Shown: positions 36,674-45,914, counted from the stretch's first letter. The stretch is DNA of 64,000 nucleotides from an uncultured Clostridia bacterium (GCA_947627295.1 CANQVJ010000002.1:62001-126000), one strand, 5' to 3'. Made by a program: numbers and translations. The notes: a model not told the origin generated them from the sequence alone.

Positions 36674-38590
36674 TTGAAAATAGAAAATTTAAAAATTAAT
36701 GGTTATGGAAATTTAAAAAATACAGAAATTAATTTTGGAGATGGAATAAATATTATTTATGGAAAAAACGAACAAGGAAAATCTACCCTATTAAATTATA
36801 TTTTAAATTCTTTTTATGGAATTTCAAAAAATAAAAATAAAAAAGAAATTTCTGATTATAAAAAATTTACTCCTTGGGTAGGAGAAGACTTTTCTGGAAC
36901 TTTAGAATATAAATTAGATAATAATAAAAAATATAAAATTTTTAGAGATTTCAAAAAAAAGAAACCAAAATTATATAATGAAAATATGGAAGATGTAATT
37001 TCTGATTTTAATATGGATAAAACAAAGGGCAGTGAATTTTTCTATGAACAAACCAATGTTGACGAGGAATTATTTAAATCTACTTTTTTAGTTGAACAAC
37101 AATCTGTAAAATTAGATAATGCAAATCAACAAATGTTAGTTCAAAAAATTTCCAATATAATTGGCACAGGTGAAGATAATGTTTCATATAATAGTGCAAT
37201 GGATAAGTTAAAGAAGAAATTATTGAACGAAGTTGGAACGAAAAACTCTAGGGAAAAGCCGATTAATCTTCTTTCAAGAAAAATTGAAGAAGTGAACAAT
37301 GAGTTGACAGAACTCAAAAATTATGAAAACTTAAAATACGAAATTGACGATAAAAAAAGTCGTATAAAAAATGAAATTGATCTTCTTGAAAAGAAAAATA
37401 AAATTGCAAATGAATACAAAAATGAAAAGCAAAAAATTTCAGAAAAGTATTTTTTAGAAAATGAAAAAATTAAACTTCAAGAAAATATACAAAATGAAAA
37501 TGAAAGTAAATTATTTGATTTAAAATCGCAAGAAGAAAATATTAAAAATGAAGAATTAAAAATTTTAGAAAAAAATAGCAAGGTGAAAAATAAAATAAGT
37601 AAATTAAATAAAAAAATATTTTTTATTTTTCTTTTAATTATTTTATTAAATGTTTTACAATTTATTTTTATTAAAAATCGATTGATTAATTTTATTTTTC
37701 TTCTTACTCTACCAACCGTTTTAATTTTTTATTATTTTTCTAAAAAGAATTTAAAAAATAAATTTGAAAACGAAAAAGTTGCTGAATTAAAATCTAAGAA
37801 AAATAATTTACAAAGTGAAAAAAAGTTATTGGAAGAAAATGCCAATAAATTAAAAGAAGAAATAAAAAAAATAAAAGAAAAAAATAATTTAGAAAATAAT
37901 CTTGAAAATGAAAATTTAAAAAATAAATATAAAAATTCTGAAATCAAAGATTTAATTGATAGTGAAAATCTTGATGAAGAACTTTCACATATCCAAAATA
38001 GCTTATCTGGAAAGAAATTACAGCTACACCAGTACGACTTAGATAAAGAAAATATAGAACCACAGCTGGATAATTTATCCAATCTTAATGAAACACTTGA
38101 AAATTATCGAGAACAATATGTAAACTTGATGAACAAGGCTCAAACTATTGAGTGCGCTAAGGAAGCTCTTTCTTCCGCATACGAAAAAATGAAAAGTGAG
38201 GTAACCCCAAAGCTTACTAATAACCTTTCTAATAACATTAGCGCAATTACTAATGGAAAATATAAAAAAGCAATGTATAATGAAAATGACGGTTTAATTG
38301 TTGAAACAGAAAATGGAAAAAATGTTGCAGCAAATAAATTAAGTATTGGAACTATTGATCAATTATATTTATCTTTAAGATTATCAATGGTTGACGATTT
38401 ATCTTCTGAAACTTTACCAATTTTCTTGGATGAATCTTTTGCATATTTTGATAATGATAGATTAAAAAATATTTTAAATTATTTATATAATCAATTTAAA
38501 AATAGACAAATAATTATTTTTACTTGTTCGCATAGAGAAAAACAAACCCTTGAAAATGAAAATATACCTTTCAAATTTATTGAACTATAA
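36674..38590 (+). CDS. SbcC/YhaN-like AAA ATPase with membrane helices
   Basis: A 638-residue Rad50/SbcC-type ATPase. Walker A GKNEQGKST is near residue 35, a Q-loop-like FLVEQQSVKL is near 142, and the C-terminal SIGTIDQLYLSLRLSM signature and LPIFLDESFAYFD Walker B are present. The middle is a coiled coil very rich in Lys, Asn and Glu, interrupted by two hydrophobic helices (about residues 313-355). That is the distinctive layout of YhaN, so the complex is probably held at the membrane. The start is TTG at 36674 behind AAAGGAGAA. This is the most AT-rich gene in the window. Confidence 0.88.
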   Translation: MKIENLKINGYGNLKNTEINFGDGINIIYGKNEQGKSTLLNYILNSFYGISKNKNKKEISDYKKFTPWVGEDFSGTLEYKLDNNKKYKIFRDFKKKKPKLYNENMEDVISDFNMDKTKGSEFFYEQTNVDEELFKSTFLVEQQSVKLDNANQQMLVQKISNIIGTGEDNVSYNSAMDKLKKKLLNEVGTKNSREKPINLLSRKIEEVNNELTELKNYENLKYEIDDKKSRIKNEIDLLEKKNKIANEYKNEKQKISEKYFLENEKIKLQENIQNENESKLFDLKSQEENIKNEELKILEKNSKVKNKISKLNKKIFFIFLLIILLNVLQFIFIKNRLINFIFLLTLPTVLIFYYFSKKNLKNKFENEKVAELKSKKNNLQSEKKLLEENANKLKEEIKKIKEKNNLENNLENENLKNKYKNSEIKDLIDSENLDEELSHIQNSLSGKKLQLHQYDLDKENIEPQLDNLSNLNETLENYREQYVNLMNKAQTIECAKEALSSAYEKMKSEVTPKLTNNLSNNISAITNGKYKKAMYNENDGLIVETENGKNVAANKLSIGTIDQLYLSLRLSMVDDLSSETLPIFLDESFAYFDNDRLKNILNYLYNQFKNRQIIIFTCSHREKQTLENENIPFKFIEL

Positions 38591-38614
38591 AAAAACCGGC
38601 GATGCCGGTTTTTT
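38589..38614. terminator. Bidirectional terminator
   Basis: AAAAAACCGGC-GAT-GCCGGTTTTTT: a perfect stem with A and T runs, between yhaN and the convergent aminopeptidase gene. Confidence 0.9.
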
Positions 38615-38651
38615 ATATTGTTGAAGACAACAAGGTTTGTGGGTAGGGTTC

Positions 38652-40040
38652 TTACGCTTGCCAAAATGCTTTATATGTTCTATATGCAGAGTGTACATCA
38701 TATTTACTTGTAACTTCATATGGTGCGTGCATTGAAAGAAGGGGTACTCCACAGTCGATTACATCTGCACCTTTGTTAGCTAGAATATATGAAATTGTAC
38801 CGCCACCTCCGATGTCGACTTTACCTAGTTCTGCAACTTGATATTTTATATTATTTTGTTCCATAATATTTCTTACATATGCAACGAATTCTGCATTTGC
38901 ATCAGATGCTCCTGATTTACCTCTTGCTCCTGTATATTTATTTATACTCATACCTTTTCCAAGATATCCAGCATTTGTTGTATCTGAAACTGATGCATAA
39001 ATTGGATCAAAACCTGCATCAACATCTGCTGATAACATTTTTGAGAAACAGAAAGTTTTCTCTAATAGGTTTGGCCTATTTATTCCTGTTTTATTTAATA
39101 ACTCAGAAATGAAATAATCAAATACATGTGATTCCATACCTGTGTTACCCATGCTTCCAATTTCTTCTTTGTCTGAAAGTATGCACACTGCTGTTTTGCT
39201 TACATTTTGCACATCCATAAGAGCTGTTAATGAAGTGTATGCACATATTTTATCATCTTGACCATATGCAGCAACCATGCTTCCGTCTAAGCCAAGTGTT
39301 CTTGCTTTAAATGCTGGAACGATTTCAAATTCTGAACTTACAAGGTCTTGCTCAGTAATTCCATATTTCTCATTTAATATTTTTAGGATGTTTAATTTTG
39401 CTCCTTCCTTTTCACTATATGGAATACTTCCAACTAATAGATTTAAATCTTCTCCATTTATACCTTCTCTTAATTTCTTTTCCATTTGGTCTTGAGCTAG
39501 GTGTGGCAATAAATCTGTTATTGTGAATATAGGGTCGCTTTCGGCTTCACCAATATTTACATTTATTTTTTCACCATTGGCTTTTACTATTACTCCATGT
39601 AAACTTAGTGGAATTGTTGTCCATTGGTATTTTTTGATGCCACCATAATAATGTGTTTTTAAATATGCAAAACCGCCGTCTTCATATAATGGGTTTGGTT
39701 TTAAATCAAGCCTTGGAGAATCCACATGTGCTCCTACTATGTTAATTCCATTTTCCATAGACTCATTTCCAATTACAGCTAAGTACATGCTTTTTTCTCT
39801 ATTAATGTAATAAACCTTATCTCCTGGATTTAAAGTTTCATATTCTGATATATCTTTGTAACCATTTTCATCAGCTAGTTTTTTTGCACTTGCTATAAAT
39901 TCTCTTTCAGTTTTTGAATTATTTAAAAAACTCATATATCCTTGAGCATATGCATATATTTCTTCTTTTTGCTCTTCGCTAATTTCTTCCCAGCCAGTTT
40001 TGCTGTTTTTAAGTAGCTTTTCTTTTAATTCTTTTTCCAT
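38652..40040 (-). CDS. M18 family zinc aminopeptidase
   Basis: An aminopeptidase of about 462 residues that removes N-terminal (often acidic) residues from peptides. GAHVDSPRLDLKPNPLYED contains the first zinc ligand and catalytic Asp; DKEEIGSMGNTGM contains the catalytic Glu pair; SMHAPYEVTSKYD near the end provides the last zinc-binding His. The start at 40040 is preferred because AAGGAAGG is well spaced from it; an ATG at 40052 overlaps that site. It is a single-gene unit. Confidence 0.93.
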   Translation of the reverse strand: MEKELKEKLLKNSKTGWEEISEEQKEEIYAYAQGYMSFLNNSKTEREFIASAKKLADENGYKDISEYETLNPGDKVYYINREKSMYLAVIGNESMENGINIVGAHVDSPRLDLKPNPLYEDGGFAYLKTHYYGGIKKYQWTTIPLSLHGVIVKANGEKINVNIGEAESDPIFTITDLLPHLAQDQMEKKLREGINGEDLNLLVGSIPYSEKEGAKLNILKILNEKYGITEQDLVSSEFEIVPAFKARTLGLDGSMVAAYGQDDKICAYTSLTALMDVQNVSKTAVCILSDKEEIGSMGNTGMESHVFDYFISELLNKTGINRPNLLEKTFCFSKMLSADVDAGFDPIYASVSDTTNAGYLGKGMSINKYTGARGKSGASDANAEFVAYVRNIMEQNNIKYQVAELGKVDIGGGGTISYILANKGADVIDCGVPLLSMHAPYEVTSKYDVHSAYRTYKAFWQA

Positions 40041-40138
40041 ATTTACTATCATTCCTTCCTTTTTTTCTCATTATACCATTAACTTTTTAATTTTTCCATA
40101 ACTTTTTCAATTTATTTTATTTATTTTTGTTGTTTTTA

Positions 40139-40167
40139 TTGACTTATAGCTTTTTTTTTGCTACAAT
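40139..40167 (+). promoter_or_regulatory. Orphan promoter of a small RNA
   Basis: TTGACT, 17 bases, TACAAT in the gap between the aminopeptidase gene and prfA, pointing right, with no gene downstream on that strand. Confidence 0.72.
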
Positions 40168-40173
40168 TTCATT

Positions 40174-40260
40174 AATAGGAACATATATCTATATGTTTTC
40201 TTAATCAATTTTTTGTTTATTGAACTAGATTTCCTCTTAAGCGTTATCTAGTTCTCTTTT
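40174..40260 (+). ncRNA. Candidate small RNA of about 87 nt
   Basis: Between an orphan promoter (40139-40167) and a perfect terminator (GAACTAGAT/ATCTAGTTC, 40222-40254, then TCTTTT). The only other structure is AACATAT/ATATGTT at its 5' half. There is no open frame. Targets are unknown. Confidence 0.6.
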
Positions 40261-40302
40261 ATTGTATAGGAAAAATCGACAGATTTTTGCGTATACAACA
40301 AG
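40257..40302. repeat. Dispersed 46-bp hairpin repeat, copy 2
   Basis: 40 of 46 bases match 4201-4246. TTGTATA and TATACAA at the ends pair, and AAAAATC pairs with GATTTTT inside. As with copy 1, it starts in the T run of a terminator. Confidence 0.65.
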
Positions 40303-40323
40303 CAATAGTTTCTTATATTCGCC

Positions 40324-40359
40324 CAAATGCGAAGCATTTGTGGCATGTGGCGAAGCCAC
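40324..40359. repeat. Two tandem hairpins with the same GAA loop
   Basis: CAAATGC-GAA-GCATTTG (40324-40340) and GTGGC-GAA-GCCAC (40347-40359), downstream of prfA. There is no clear T run on the minus strand, so termination of prfA here is possible but not shown. Confidence 0.5.
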
Positions 40360-40388
40360 TTTTCTTATTATATAAAAAAAGAGGATTA

Positions 40389-41444
40389 TTATTCCCCTTT
40401 TAGTTTCTCAGCTCTATCGGCTGCAATTAAATTATCTATCATTTCATCTAAATCTCCATTTAAGAAATTTTCTATTTGATATATGCTCATACCAATTCTG
40501 TGATCTGTAATTCTTCCTTGTGGGTAATTGTATGTTCTGATTTTTTCACTTCTATCTCCTGAACCTACTTGAGATTTTCTTGCATTAGCAACTTCACTAT
40601 CTTGCTTTTGCTTTTCAATGTCATATAATTTTGTTCTTAACATTTTCATAGCATTATCTTTGTTTTGGAATTGCGACCTTTCTGTTTGACACTCAACAAC
40701 AATTCCTGTTGGCTCATGGATTAATCTTACTGCTGATGAGGTTTTGTTGATATGTTGACCTCCTGCACCCGATGCTCTAAACACTTCCATTTTAATATCT
40801 GAAGGATTGATTTCTATTTCAACATCTTCTACTACTGGAAGTACTGCAACTGTGGCTGTTGATGTGTGTATTCTACCATTACTTTCTGTGTCTGGAACTC
40901 TTTGTACCCTGTGAACTCCACTTTCAAATTTTAGCCTGCTATATACTCCCTTTCCTGTAATCATAAATGAAATTTCTTTGTATCCACCAAGCTCTGTTTC
41001 ATTTTCATTTAATACATCTAATTTCCAATGTTTCTTTTCTGCATACATTGTGTACATTCTAAATAGTGTTCCTGCAAAAAGGGCTGCTTCTTCTCCACCA
41101 GCTCCACCTCTGATTTCACATATAATGTTTTTATCATCATCTGGATCCTTAGGGATTAGCAAAACTTTTAGTTCTTCTTCTATTTTTGGAAGCTTTTCTT
41201 TTGATTCATAAAATTCCGCTTCTGCAAGTTCTTTAAGTTCTTTGTCTTCCATCATTTCTTTGGCTTCTTCCATGTTTTTTTGTGTTTGCTTGTATTCCCT
41301 ATATTTTTGGACAACTTCTTCTATACTAGCATGCTCTTTCATAAGTTTTTGCCACTCAGTTTGATTTGAAATAACTTCAGGGTCACTTATCATTTTTGTA
41401 AGCTCTACATACCTTTTTTCAACTTCTTCTAATTTATCAAACAT
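40389..41444 (-). CDS. prfA: Peptide chain release factor 1
   Basis: A 351-residue factor that recognises UAA and UAG. The catalytic GGQ is in [19 protein letters not shown], preceded by [17 protein letters not shown]. The length is typical for RF1 and there is no sign of the RF2 programmed frameshift. The start follows AAAAGGAGTTAGGC. The usual partner prmC (hemK) is not adjacent. Confidence 0.96.
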   Translation of the reverse strand: MFDKLEEVEKRYVELTKMISDPEVISNQTEWQKLMKEHASIEEVVQKYREYKQTQKNMEEAKEMMEDKELKELAEAEFYESKEKLPKIEEELKVLLIPKDPDDDKNIICEIRGGAGGEEAALFAGTLFRMYTMYAEKKHWKLDVLNENETELGGYKEISFMITGKGVYSRLKFESGVHRVQRVPDTESNGRIHTSTATVAVLPVVEDVEIEINPSDIKMEVFRASGAGGQHINKTSSAVRLIHEPTGIVVECQTERSQFQNKDNAMKMLRTKLYDIEKQKQDSEVANARKSQVGSGDRSEKIRTYNYPQGRITDHRIGMSIYQIENFLNGDLDEMIDNLIAADRAEKLKGE

Positions 41445-41523
41445 TATTGCCTAACTCCTTTTCTTAAAATAAAATTCCATTACCTATTATAGCATATTTT
41501 ACCCAACTATTCAACTCTAATTT

Positions 41524-42534
41524 TTATTCACTTTTATCCTCTTTTTCAATTTTTTTATTTATTTCTTTTATTGCATTTAAATATTCTTTTTCAACGGGAC
41601 TAATTGTTTTAACTTGATATTTTTTATATTCTGCCTTTGCTTTTTTTATTGCTTTATTATGACTTATAGTACCAGCTCCAGTTAATAGTTTCTCTCCTGT
41701 AGAAGAAAGTATCATATCTAATTGCTTAATATAATCTTCCATATACATTGGTTTATGTCTTATTGCTTGTATTTCAGCAAAATCAAAATATCCTGATACT
41801 AAATTATTTAAAATTTTTAATTCTTCTTCATCTAAATAATTTTTAGCAATAACTACATCACTAAGTACAGGAATATCTCCTTTAAAAGTTGTTAGTCCCA
41901 TAAAAGGCTTTTCAGAATCAGCTCTTTCATATATTACCTCTGAAGCAGTATGTCCATGTGTTGCATAATGTAATTTGTTTTGAACAATTTTAAAAAATTG
42001 AATAGACTTTTCATCTCTTGGGTTATAATCTACAGCTGTTGCATACAAATCAAGAACTTGCCTATATAAAACTTTTTCTGATGATCTAATATCTTTAATT
42101 CTAACAAGTAATTCTTTCCAATAAGAACCACCACCATTTCCTTTAAGTCTTTCATCATCCATAGTAAAACCTTTAATCATATATTCTTTTAATCTTTCTG
42201 TTGCCCATTTTCTGAAATTTGTAGCAATTTTAGATTTTATTCTATACCCCAAAGAAATTATCATATCTAAATTATAATATTTAACTATTCTTTCAACTTC
42301 TCTATTACCTTCGCTTTGAACTGTCAAGAAATCCTTGACAGTTGAAAATTCCTCTAGTTCTTTTTCTTCAAAAATATTTTTTATATGTAAACTAATATTT
42401 TGCTTTGTTGTACCAAATAACTCAGCCATCTGTTGCTGAGATAGCCATACAGTTTCTTTTTGTATTTTAACATCTATTTTTGTTAATCCATCGTCTGATT
42501 GATATATTATAATATCTCCATTTTCATTACTCAT
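41524..42534 (-). CDS. RhuM family protein
   Basis: A 336-residue member of the RhuM family, common in accessory regions and pathogenicity islands; its biochemical role is not known. VWLSQQQMAELFGTTKQNISLHIKNI looks like a helix-turn-helix, and FSTVKDFLTVQSEG, YNLDMIISLGYRI and LHYATHGHTASEVIYERAD are family-typical. ATG 42534 follows AAAGGAGGT. The DNA encoding FSTVKDFLTVQ is a palindrome, and a near-exact copy of it lies outside any gene at 46270-46305. It marks the left side of the accessory region. Confidence 0.9.
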   Translation of the reverse strand: MSNENGDIIIYQSDDGLTKIDVKIQKETVWLSQQQMAELFGTTKQNISLHIKNIFEEKELEEFSTVKDFLTVQSEGNREVERIVKYYNLDMIISLGYRIKSKIATNFRKWATERLKEYMIKGFTMDDERLKGNGGGSYWKELLVRIKDIRSSEKVLYRQVLDLYATAVDYNPRDEKSIQFFKIVQNKLHYATHGHTASEVIYERADSEKPFMGLTTFKGDIPVLSDVVIAKNYLDEEELKILNNLVSGYFDFAEIQAIRHKPMYMEDYIKQLDMILSSTGEKLLTGAGTISHNKAIKKAKAEYKKYQVKTISPVEKEYLNAIKEINKKIEKEDKSE

Positions 42535-42637
42535 CCAAAAACCTCCTTTAGTTTTTTACGAACATCTGTATTGTATCATATATATAAATTAAATTCAATC
42601 TCTTTTTTGAAAAGTCTTTAAATTTACACCAAAAAAG

Positions 42638-43189
42638 CTATTTTGTGAATAGTGAATTAAATTTAAAACAATCTTTTTCGTGGGAGTTTATAACTCCTAC
42701 TGCTTGAAGATATGAATATATTATTGTAGAACCAACGAATTTCATGCCTCTACTTTTTAAATCTTTTGAAATATTATCAGAAAGATTTGATGTTGTTTTA
42801 CCTACTTCATATATGGTTTTGCCATTTGTAAAATGTTTTAAGTAATTACTAAATGAACCGAACTCTAATTGAATACTTTTAAAAATTTTTGAATTGTCTA
42901 TTGCAGCTTTTATTTTTAATCTATTCCTTATTATATTTTTATTTGTTATCAATTCCTGCACTTTATTTTCATTATAATTAGCTACTTTATCTATATTGAA
43001 ATTATCAAATGCTTTTCTAAAAGCCTCTCTTTTGTTTAGCACGCATTCCCAAGAAAGACCTGCTTGGAACATTTCTAAAATTAACATTTCATATAAATAA
43101 TTTTCATTAAAGTTTAGAACACCCCACTCTTTATCATGGTATTCTACATACTTTTCGTTATTTAAATTACACCAACTACATCTTTTCAT
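42638..43189 (-). CDS. tag: DNA-3-methyladenine glycosylase I
   Basis: A 183-residue base-excision enzyme that removes 3-methyladenine. RCSWCNLNNEKYVEYHDKEWG at the start holds the zinc Cys and the catalytic region, FQAGLSWECVLNKREAFRKAFDNF is typical, and GMKFVGSTIIYSYLQAVGVINSHEKDC near the end completes the zinc site. The start at 43189 follows AAGGTGGGAAA and begins exactly where the family does; an ATG at 43213 would add eight residues. Confidence 0.93.
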   Translation of the reverse strand: MKRCSWCNLNNEKYVEYHDKEWGVLNFNENYLYEMLILEMFQAGLSWECVLNKREAFRKAFDNFNIDKVANYNENKVQELITNKNIIRNRLKIKAAIDNSKIFKSIQLEFGSFSNYLKHFTNGKTIYEVGKTTSNLSDNISKDLKSRGMKFVGSTIIYSYLQAVGVINSHEKDCFKFNSLFTK

Positions 43190-43364
43190 TTTCCCACCTT
43201 CATTTTCTTGCAATTATACCATATTGCTTAAACTTTGTCTATTTTATGTATATTCAGATAAATGTAAGTTTTTTATAATAAATATCCTAAAGTTATTTTA
43301 AATATTTATTTTTTATGATATACTAATTGATATAAGAAGTAAACAAAATATTTTGGAGGAAATT

Positions 43365-43589
43365 ATGTCTAAACAAGAAAAAAATATTATTAATTATATT
43401 GTAATTTGTATAAATGAATTTGCTAAACAACATAAACTTACAAGTACTGAGTCATACTCGTATCTAAAAAAATTTAAAGGGATAAGTTTTTTGGAAGAAA
43501 ATTATGAAGCAGAACACACAATTAGTTTAGACGAAACTATGGAAGATTTAAAACAAATTTGTATAAAAAATGGGGGAAACTTAAAATGA
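43365..43589 (+). CDS. DUF3791-like small protein
   Basis: A 74-residue protein starting at ATG 43365 behind GGAGG. NYIVICINEFAKQHKLTSTESYSYLKKF and the AEHTISLDETMEDL segment resemble DUF3791, a small helical family often next to toxin-like genes. It overlaps the next gene by four bases (ATGA), so they are coupled. The function is unknown; the setting next to a MNT/HEPN pair suggests a stress or defence module. Confidence 0.68.
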   Translation: MSKQEKNIINYIVICINEFAKQHKLTSTESYSYLKKFKGISFLEENYEAEHTISLDETMEDLKQICIKNGGNLK

Positions 43590-43801
43590 CATTAGAAAAA
43601 TTGAATTACTTAGTAGAGTGCACAACTCAGGATTTAATACAATATTTAATAGAAGATAATAATATATCAATGGAAAAAGCTATGGATATTGTATATAATT
43701 CAAAAACTTTTGAATTATTAAATGACTTTGAAACTCATTTATATTACGAATCTTCAAGTTATGTTTATGAATATTTAAAAGAAGAACTTGCAAATAAATA
43801 G
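43586..43801 (+). CDS. Small helical protein, coupled to the DUF3791 gene
   Basis: A 71-residue acidic protein (LEKLNYLVECTTQDLIQYL...). The start at 43586 overlaps the previous stop as ATGA. LVECTTQDLIQYLIEDNNIS and the DFETHLYYESSSYVYEYL tail are reminiscent of short DUF3791-type partners in Clostridia, but I cannot name the family. It lies 24 bases before the nucleotidyltransferase gene and probably shares its transcript. Confidence 0.62.
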   Translation: MTLEKLNYLVECTTQDLIQYLIEDNNISMEKAMDIVYNSKTFELLNDFETHLYYESSSYVYEYLKEELANK

Positions 43802-43825
43802 TAGAGGATAAAAAGAGGGAAAAAA

Positions 43826-44200
43826 ATGACTGAAATAGAATTTGTATATAAGAATATACCAAGAAAAATAAATAATATTATTAATGAGTTCACAAAGAGT
43901 GTAAACAATTTATTAGGTAAAAGAGTTAAGAAAATTGTATTATATGGTTCTTACGCAAGAGGAGATTTTAATGAAAGCTCTGATATAGATATAATGATAT
44001 TAACTGATTTGACAGACGATGAAATATCAGAGTATAGAAAGAAAATTATTAATATAGCTTATGATATAGAATATGACAATGATTTTGAATTTCATTTATC
44101 TCCACTTTTAAAAAATTTAGATAAATACAACTATTGGTTAGAAGCATTACCTTTTTATATGAACATAGAAAAAGAAGGAGTGGTGTTAAGTGAGTCCTAG
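43826..44200 (+). CDS. MNT-type nucleotidyltransferase (antitoxin-like)
   Basis: A 124-residue minimal nucleotidyltransferase. KKIVLYGSYARGDFNESSDIDIM is the GSxxRG...SDxD active-site pattern; a third acidic residue lies further on (FEFHLSP region). In MNT/HEPN systems this protein adds nucleotides to a HEPN ribonuclease toxin and silences it. Here the HEPN partner that should follow is cut to 20 codons. ATG 43826 follows GAGGG. Confidence 0.82.
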   Translation: MTEIEFVYKNIPRKINNIINEFTKSVNNLLGKRVKKIVLYGSYARGDFNESSDIDIMILTDLTDDEISEYRKKIINIAYDIEYDNDFEFHLSPLLKNLDKYNYWLEALPFYMNIEKEGVVLSES

Positions 44201-44252
44201 AATATCAAAAGAATTATCAAAACACAGATTAAGTCAATCAAGCTATAAATAA
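44190..44252 (+). pseudogene. Truncated HEPN-domain remnant
   Basis: A GTG at 44190, nine bases after AAGGAG and overlapping the MNT gene, begins SPRISKELSKHRLSQSSYK and then stops. This opening is typical of HEPN toxins that follow a MNT gene, which normally run for 120 or more residues. What follows is unrelated repeat sequence (44288-44359), so the toxin was lost by deletion or recombination. Confidence 0.6.
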
Positions 44253-44287
44253 AAAGGACTGCTCACCTACTACATATTAAAAAAATG

Positions 44288-44359
44288 AAACCAATCTAAA
44301 CGCTTGAAATATAAGCATCTTAGGTTTGGTCGGTTTATATAATACTACTATGGTGAACT
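44288..44359. repeat. Imperfect 72-bp direct repeat, left copy
   Basis: The first 39 bases match 46142-46180 at 34 positions; TACTACTAT and TGAACT follow in both copies. The two copies have the same orientation and enclose about 1.85 kb (SHOCT genes and the ribbon-helix-helix gene). Confidence 0.6.
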
Positions 44360-44431
44360 ATAATAAACTAAATACTAAACAATTCTATTTTGTAAATGGT
44401 TTTGGTATAAATGTAAATATAGATTAATCCA

Positions 44432-44467
44432 AAATAGAGCTTATTAGTTAAAATATAAGCTCTATTT
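44432..44467. terminator. Perfect 13-bp hairpin
   Basis: AAATAGAGCTTAT pairs with ATAAGCTCTATTT around a 10-base loop, in a gene-free stretch (44253-44532). It could terminate transcripts in either direction; T runs are weak. Confidence 0.5.
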
Positions 44468-44532
44468 ATGTTTTTAACATAATATAACATTTGTAGCAGT
44501 ATTATTTTCAAAAGTTACTTCAAAAGTATTTG

Positions 44533-45126
44533 TTAAAAGAATTCTGAAATTTTGTGTAGTACTTGCCCACCTTTATATAATTCATTTTTAACATAAAAAA
44601 CATTATATATACTACCATCCTTAATTGTAATACCAGATAAGTTATTTCCGTTATATGTTATTTGAAAAGCAATAGTTCCTTCTCCCCAATAATTGTCCAT
44701 TTCTGTATCTCTTGTAATTTCATAATTAGCATATCCACACTCTTGTAACACATTTTTTACATTATCGTAGGATATGGAATATTGATTAAATAATTGCTCT
44801 TCTTTTTTTATTTTTTCATATTGCTTATCTGTTGAACTTCCTACAGCTATTATGAATCCAAGAATAAGTAGAAGTAATATTATTGCTTTAGGAGATGTTT
44901 TTTTCTTTTTTACACCTTTATTTTTTTTAGATGTTAAGGTAATATTATTTTCAATACCTAACTTATTCAAAAACCCTTTTTTAGAATTATTCACTTTTTG
45001 ATTTGGCGTTTCTATAGTTACTTTTATATCTAATAATTCTTTTTTCTTTTTTTCAAATTCCTCTTTTGTTATTATTTCGCTATCTAACAATTCTTTTAAT
45101 TTTAATATTTCATCTGCGTTTGACAT
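44533..45126 (-). CDS. SHOCT-domain membrane protein
   Basis: A 197-residue protein. The N-terminus (ADEILKLKELLDSEIITKEEFEKKK) is a SHOCT oligomerisation motif. A basic linker follows, then one membrane helix (about residues 83-100) and an extracytoplasmic C-terminal domain of about 95 residues that I do not recognise. The start at 45126 follows AGAGGAAAT. It lies just downstream of another SHOCT gene (45150-45833), so the two are in one operon. The function is unknown. Confidence 0.72.
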   Translation of the reverse strand: MSNADEILKLKELLDSEIITKEEFEKKKKELLDIKVTIETPNQKVNNSKKGFLNKLGIENNITLTSKKNKGVKKKKTSPKAIILLLLILGFIIAVGSSTDKQYEKIKKEEQLFNQYSISYDNVKNVLQECGYANYEITRDTEMDNYWGEGTIAFQITYNGNNLSGITIKDGSIYNVFYVKNELYKGGQVLHKISEFF

Positions 45127-45149
45127 ATATATTTCCTCTTTTTTCAAAT

Positions 45150-45833
45150 TTATAAATTTAATAATTCTTTCTTTTTCTTCTCAAATTCTTCTTGCGTTAT
45201 TGCTCCCATATCTAACAATTCCTTGTATTTTTTTATTTCTTCTATATTATTTATGTTTTCTTTTGGATTATTATTTTTCTTTTGTTGTACCCACATTTCT
45301 ACTGTTTCTTTTAAACCTTTAGGCGGAAGTACAAATATTTTTCTGTTACCCGAATAATCTGCAACCTCTATATATTTTTTTGATTGAGCTGTTGTTTTTG
45401 TTTCTGTAGTAGAACTAGCTGTATTGCTACCTACAATAGCTCCAAGTGGTCCTGCTATTGCTCCTCCAACTAACGCTCTTGTTATTCCTCCATTTTTCTT
45501 CGTTATATTTATACCTTCTTCAAAATATCCCACAACCTCATTAAAAGAATAATAAATTTCAATTTCATTAACACAAAATAGTTTATTATTGTTATCAATA
45601 TGAATTACAGATGAGCCAAAGCTTTTTAGCTTTTGTGTTTCATTAAAAACTTCTTTTCTTTTTTGATTTATTTTATAATATTCAGCTATTTCTTCTATTT
45701 TTTTTGGAACATTTTTTGTAATAATAGACCCATTAGCTAACATCAGACAATCAATACATAAAAATCCATCTATTGCTTTTGATGTTGTTCCTAATGATAT
45801 TTTGTTTCCACATACACTACAATGTTTTGCCAT
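45150..45833 (-). CDS. Zinc-ribbon protein with C-terminal SHOCT domain
   Basis: A 227-residue protein. The N-terminus has a four-cysteine ribbon (CSVCGNK...CIDCL), like DUF4428. The middle has a Gly/Ala-rich stretch (ALVGGAIAGPLGAIVGSNTASS), possibly a membrane-associated hairpin. The C-terminus is a SHOCT motif (YKELLDMGAITQEEFEKKKKELL). ATG 45833 is preceded by AAGGAGGATAG. The combination is common for Clostridial proteins of unknown function; the two SHOCT proteins probably interact. Confidence 0.75.
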   Translation of the reverse strand: MAKHCSVCGNKISLGTTSKAIDGFLCIDCLMLANGSIITKNVPKKIEEIAEYYKINQKRKEVFNETQKLKSFGSSVIHIDNNNKLFCVNEIEIYYSFNEVVGYFEEGINITKKNGGITRALVGGAIAGPLGAIVGSNTASSTTETKTTAQSKKYIEVADYSGNRKIFVLPPKGLKETVEMWVQQKKNNNPKENINNIEEIKKYKELLDMGAITQEEFEKKKKELLNL

Positions 45834-45882
45834 TTTACTATCCTCCTTATTTTATATAATAACACGTTTTGATTTATTAATC

Positions 45883-45914
45883 AAGTGCATTTTGCACTTT
45901 TATTAATATGTGCA
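45883..45914. promoter_or_regulatory. Palindrome with GTGCA half-sites in a divergent gap
   Basis: AAGTGCA-TTT-TGCACTT (45883-45899) and a further GTGCA at 45910-45914, between the divergent zinc-ribbon and ribbon-helix-helix genes. It is a plausible operator for the latter. Confidence 0.4.
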
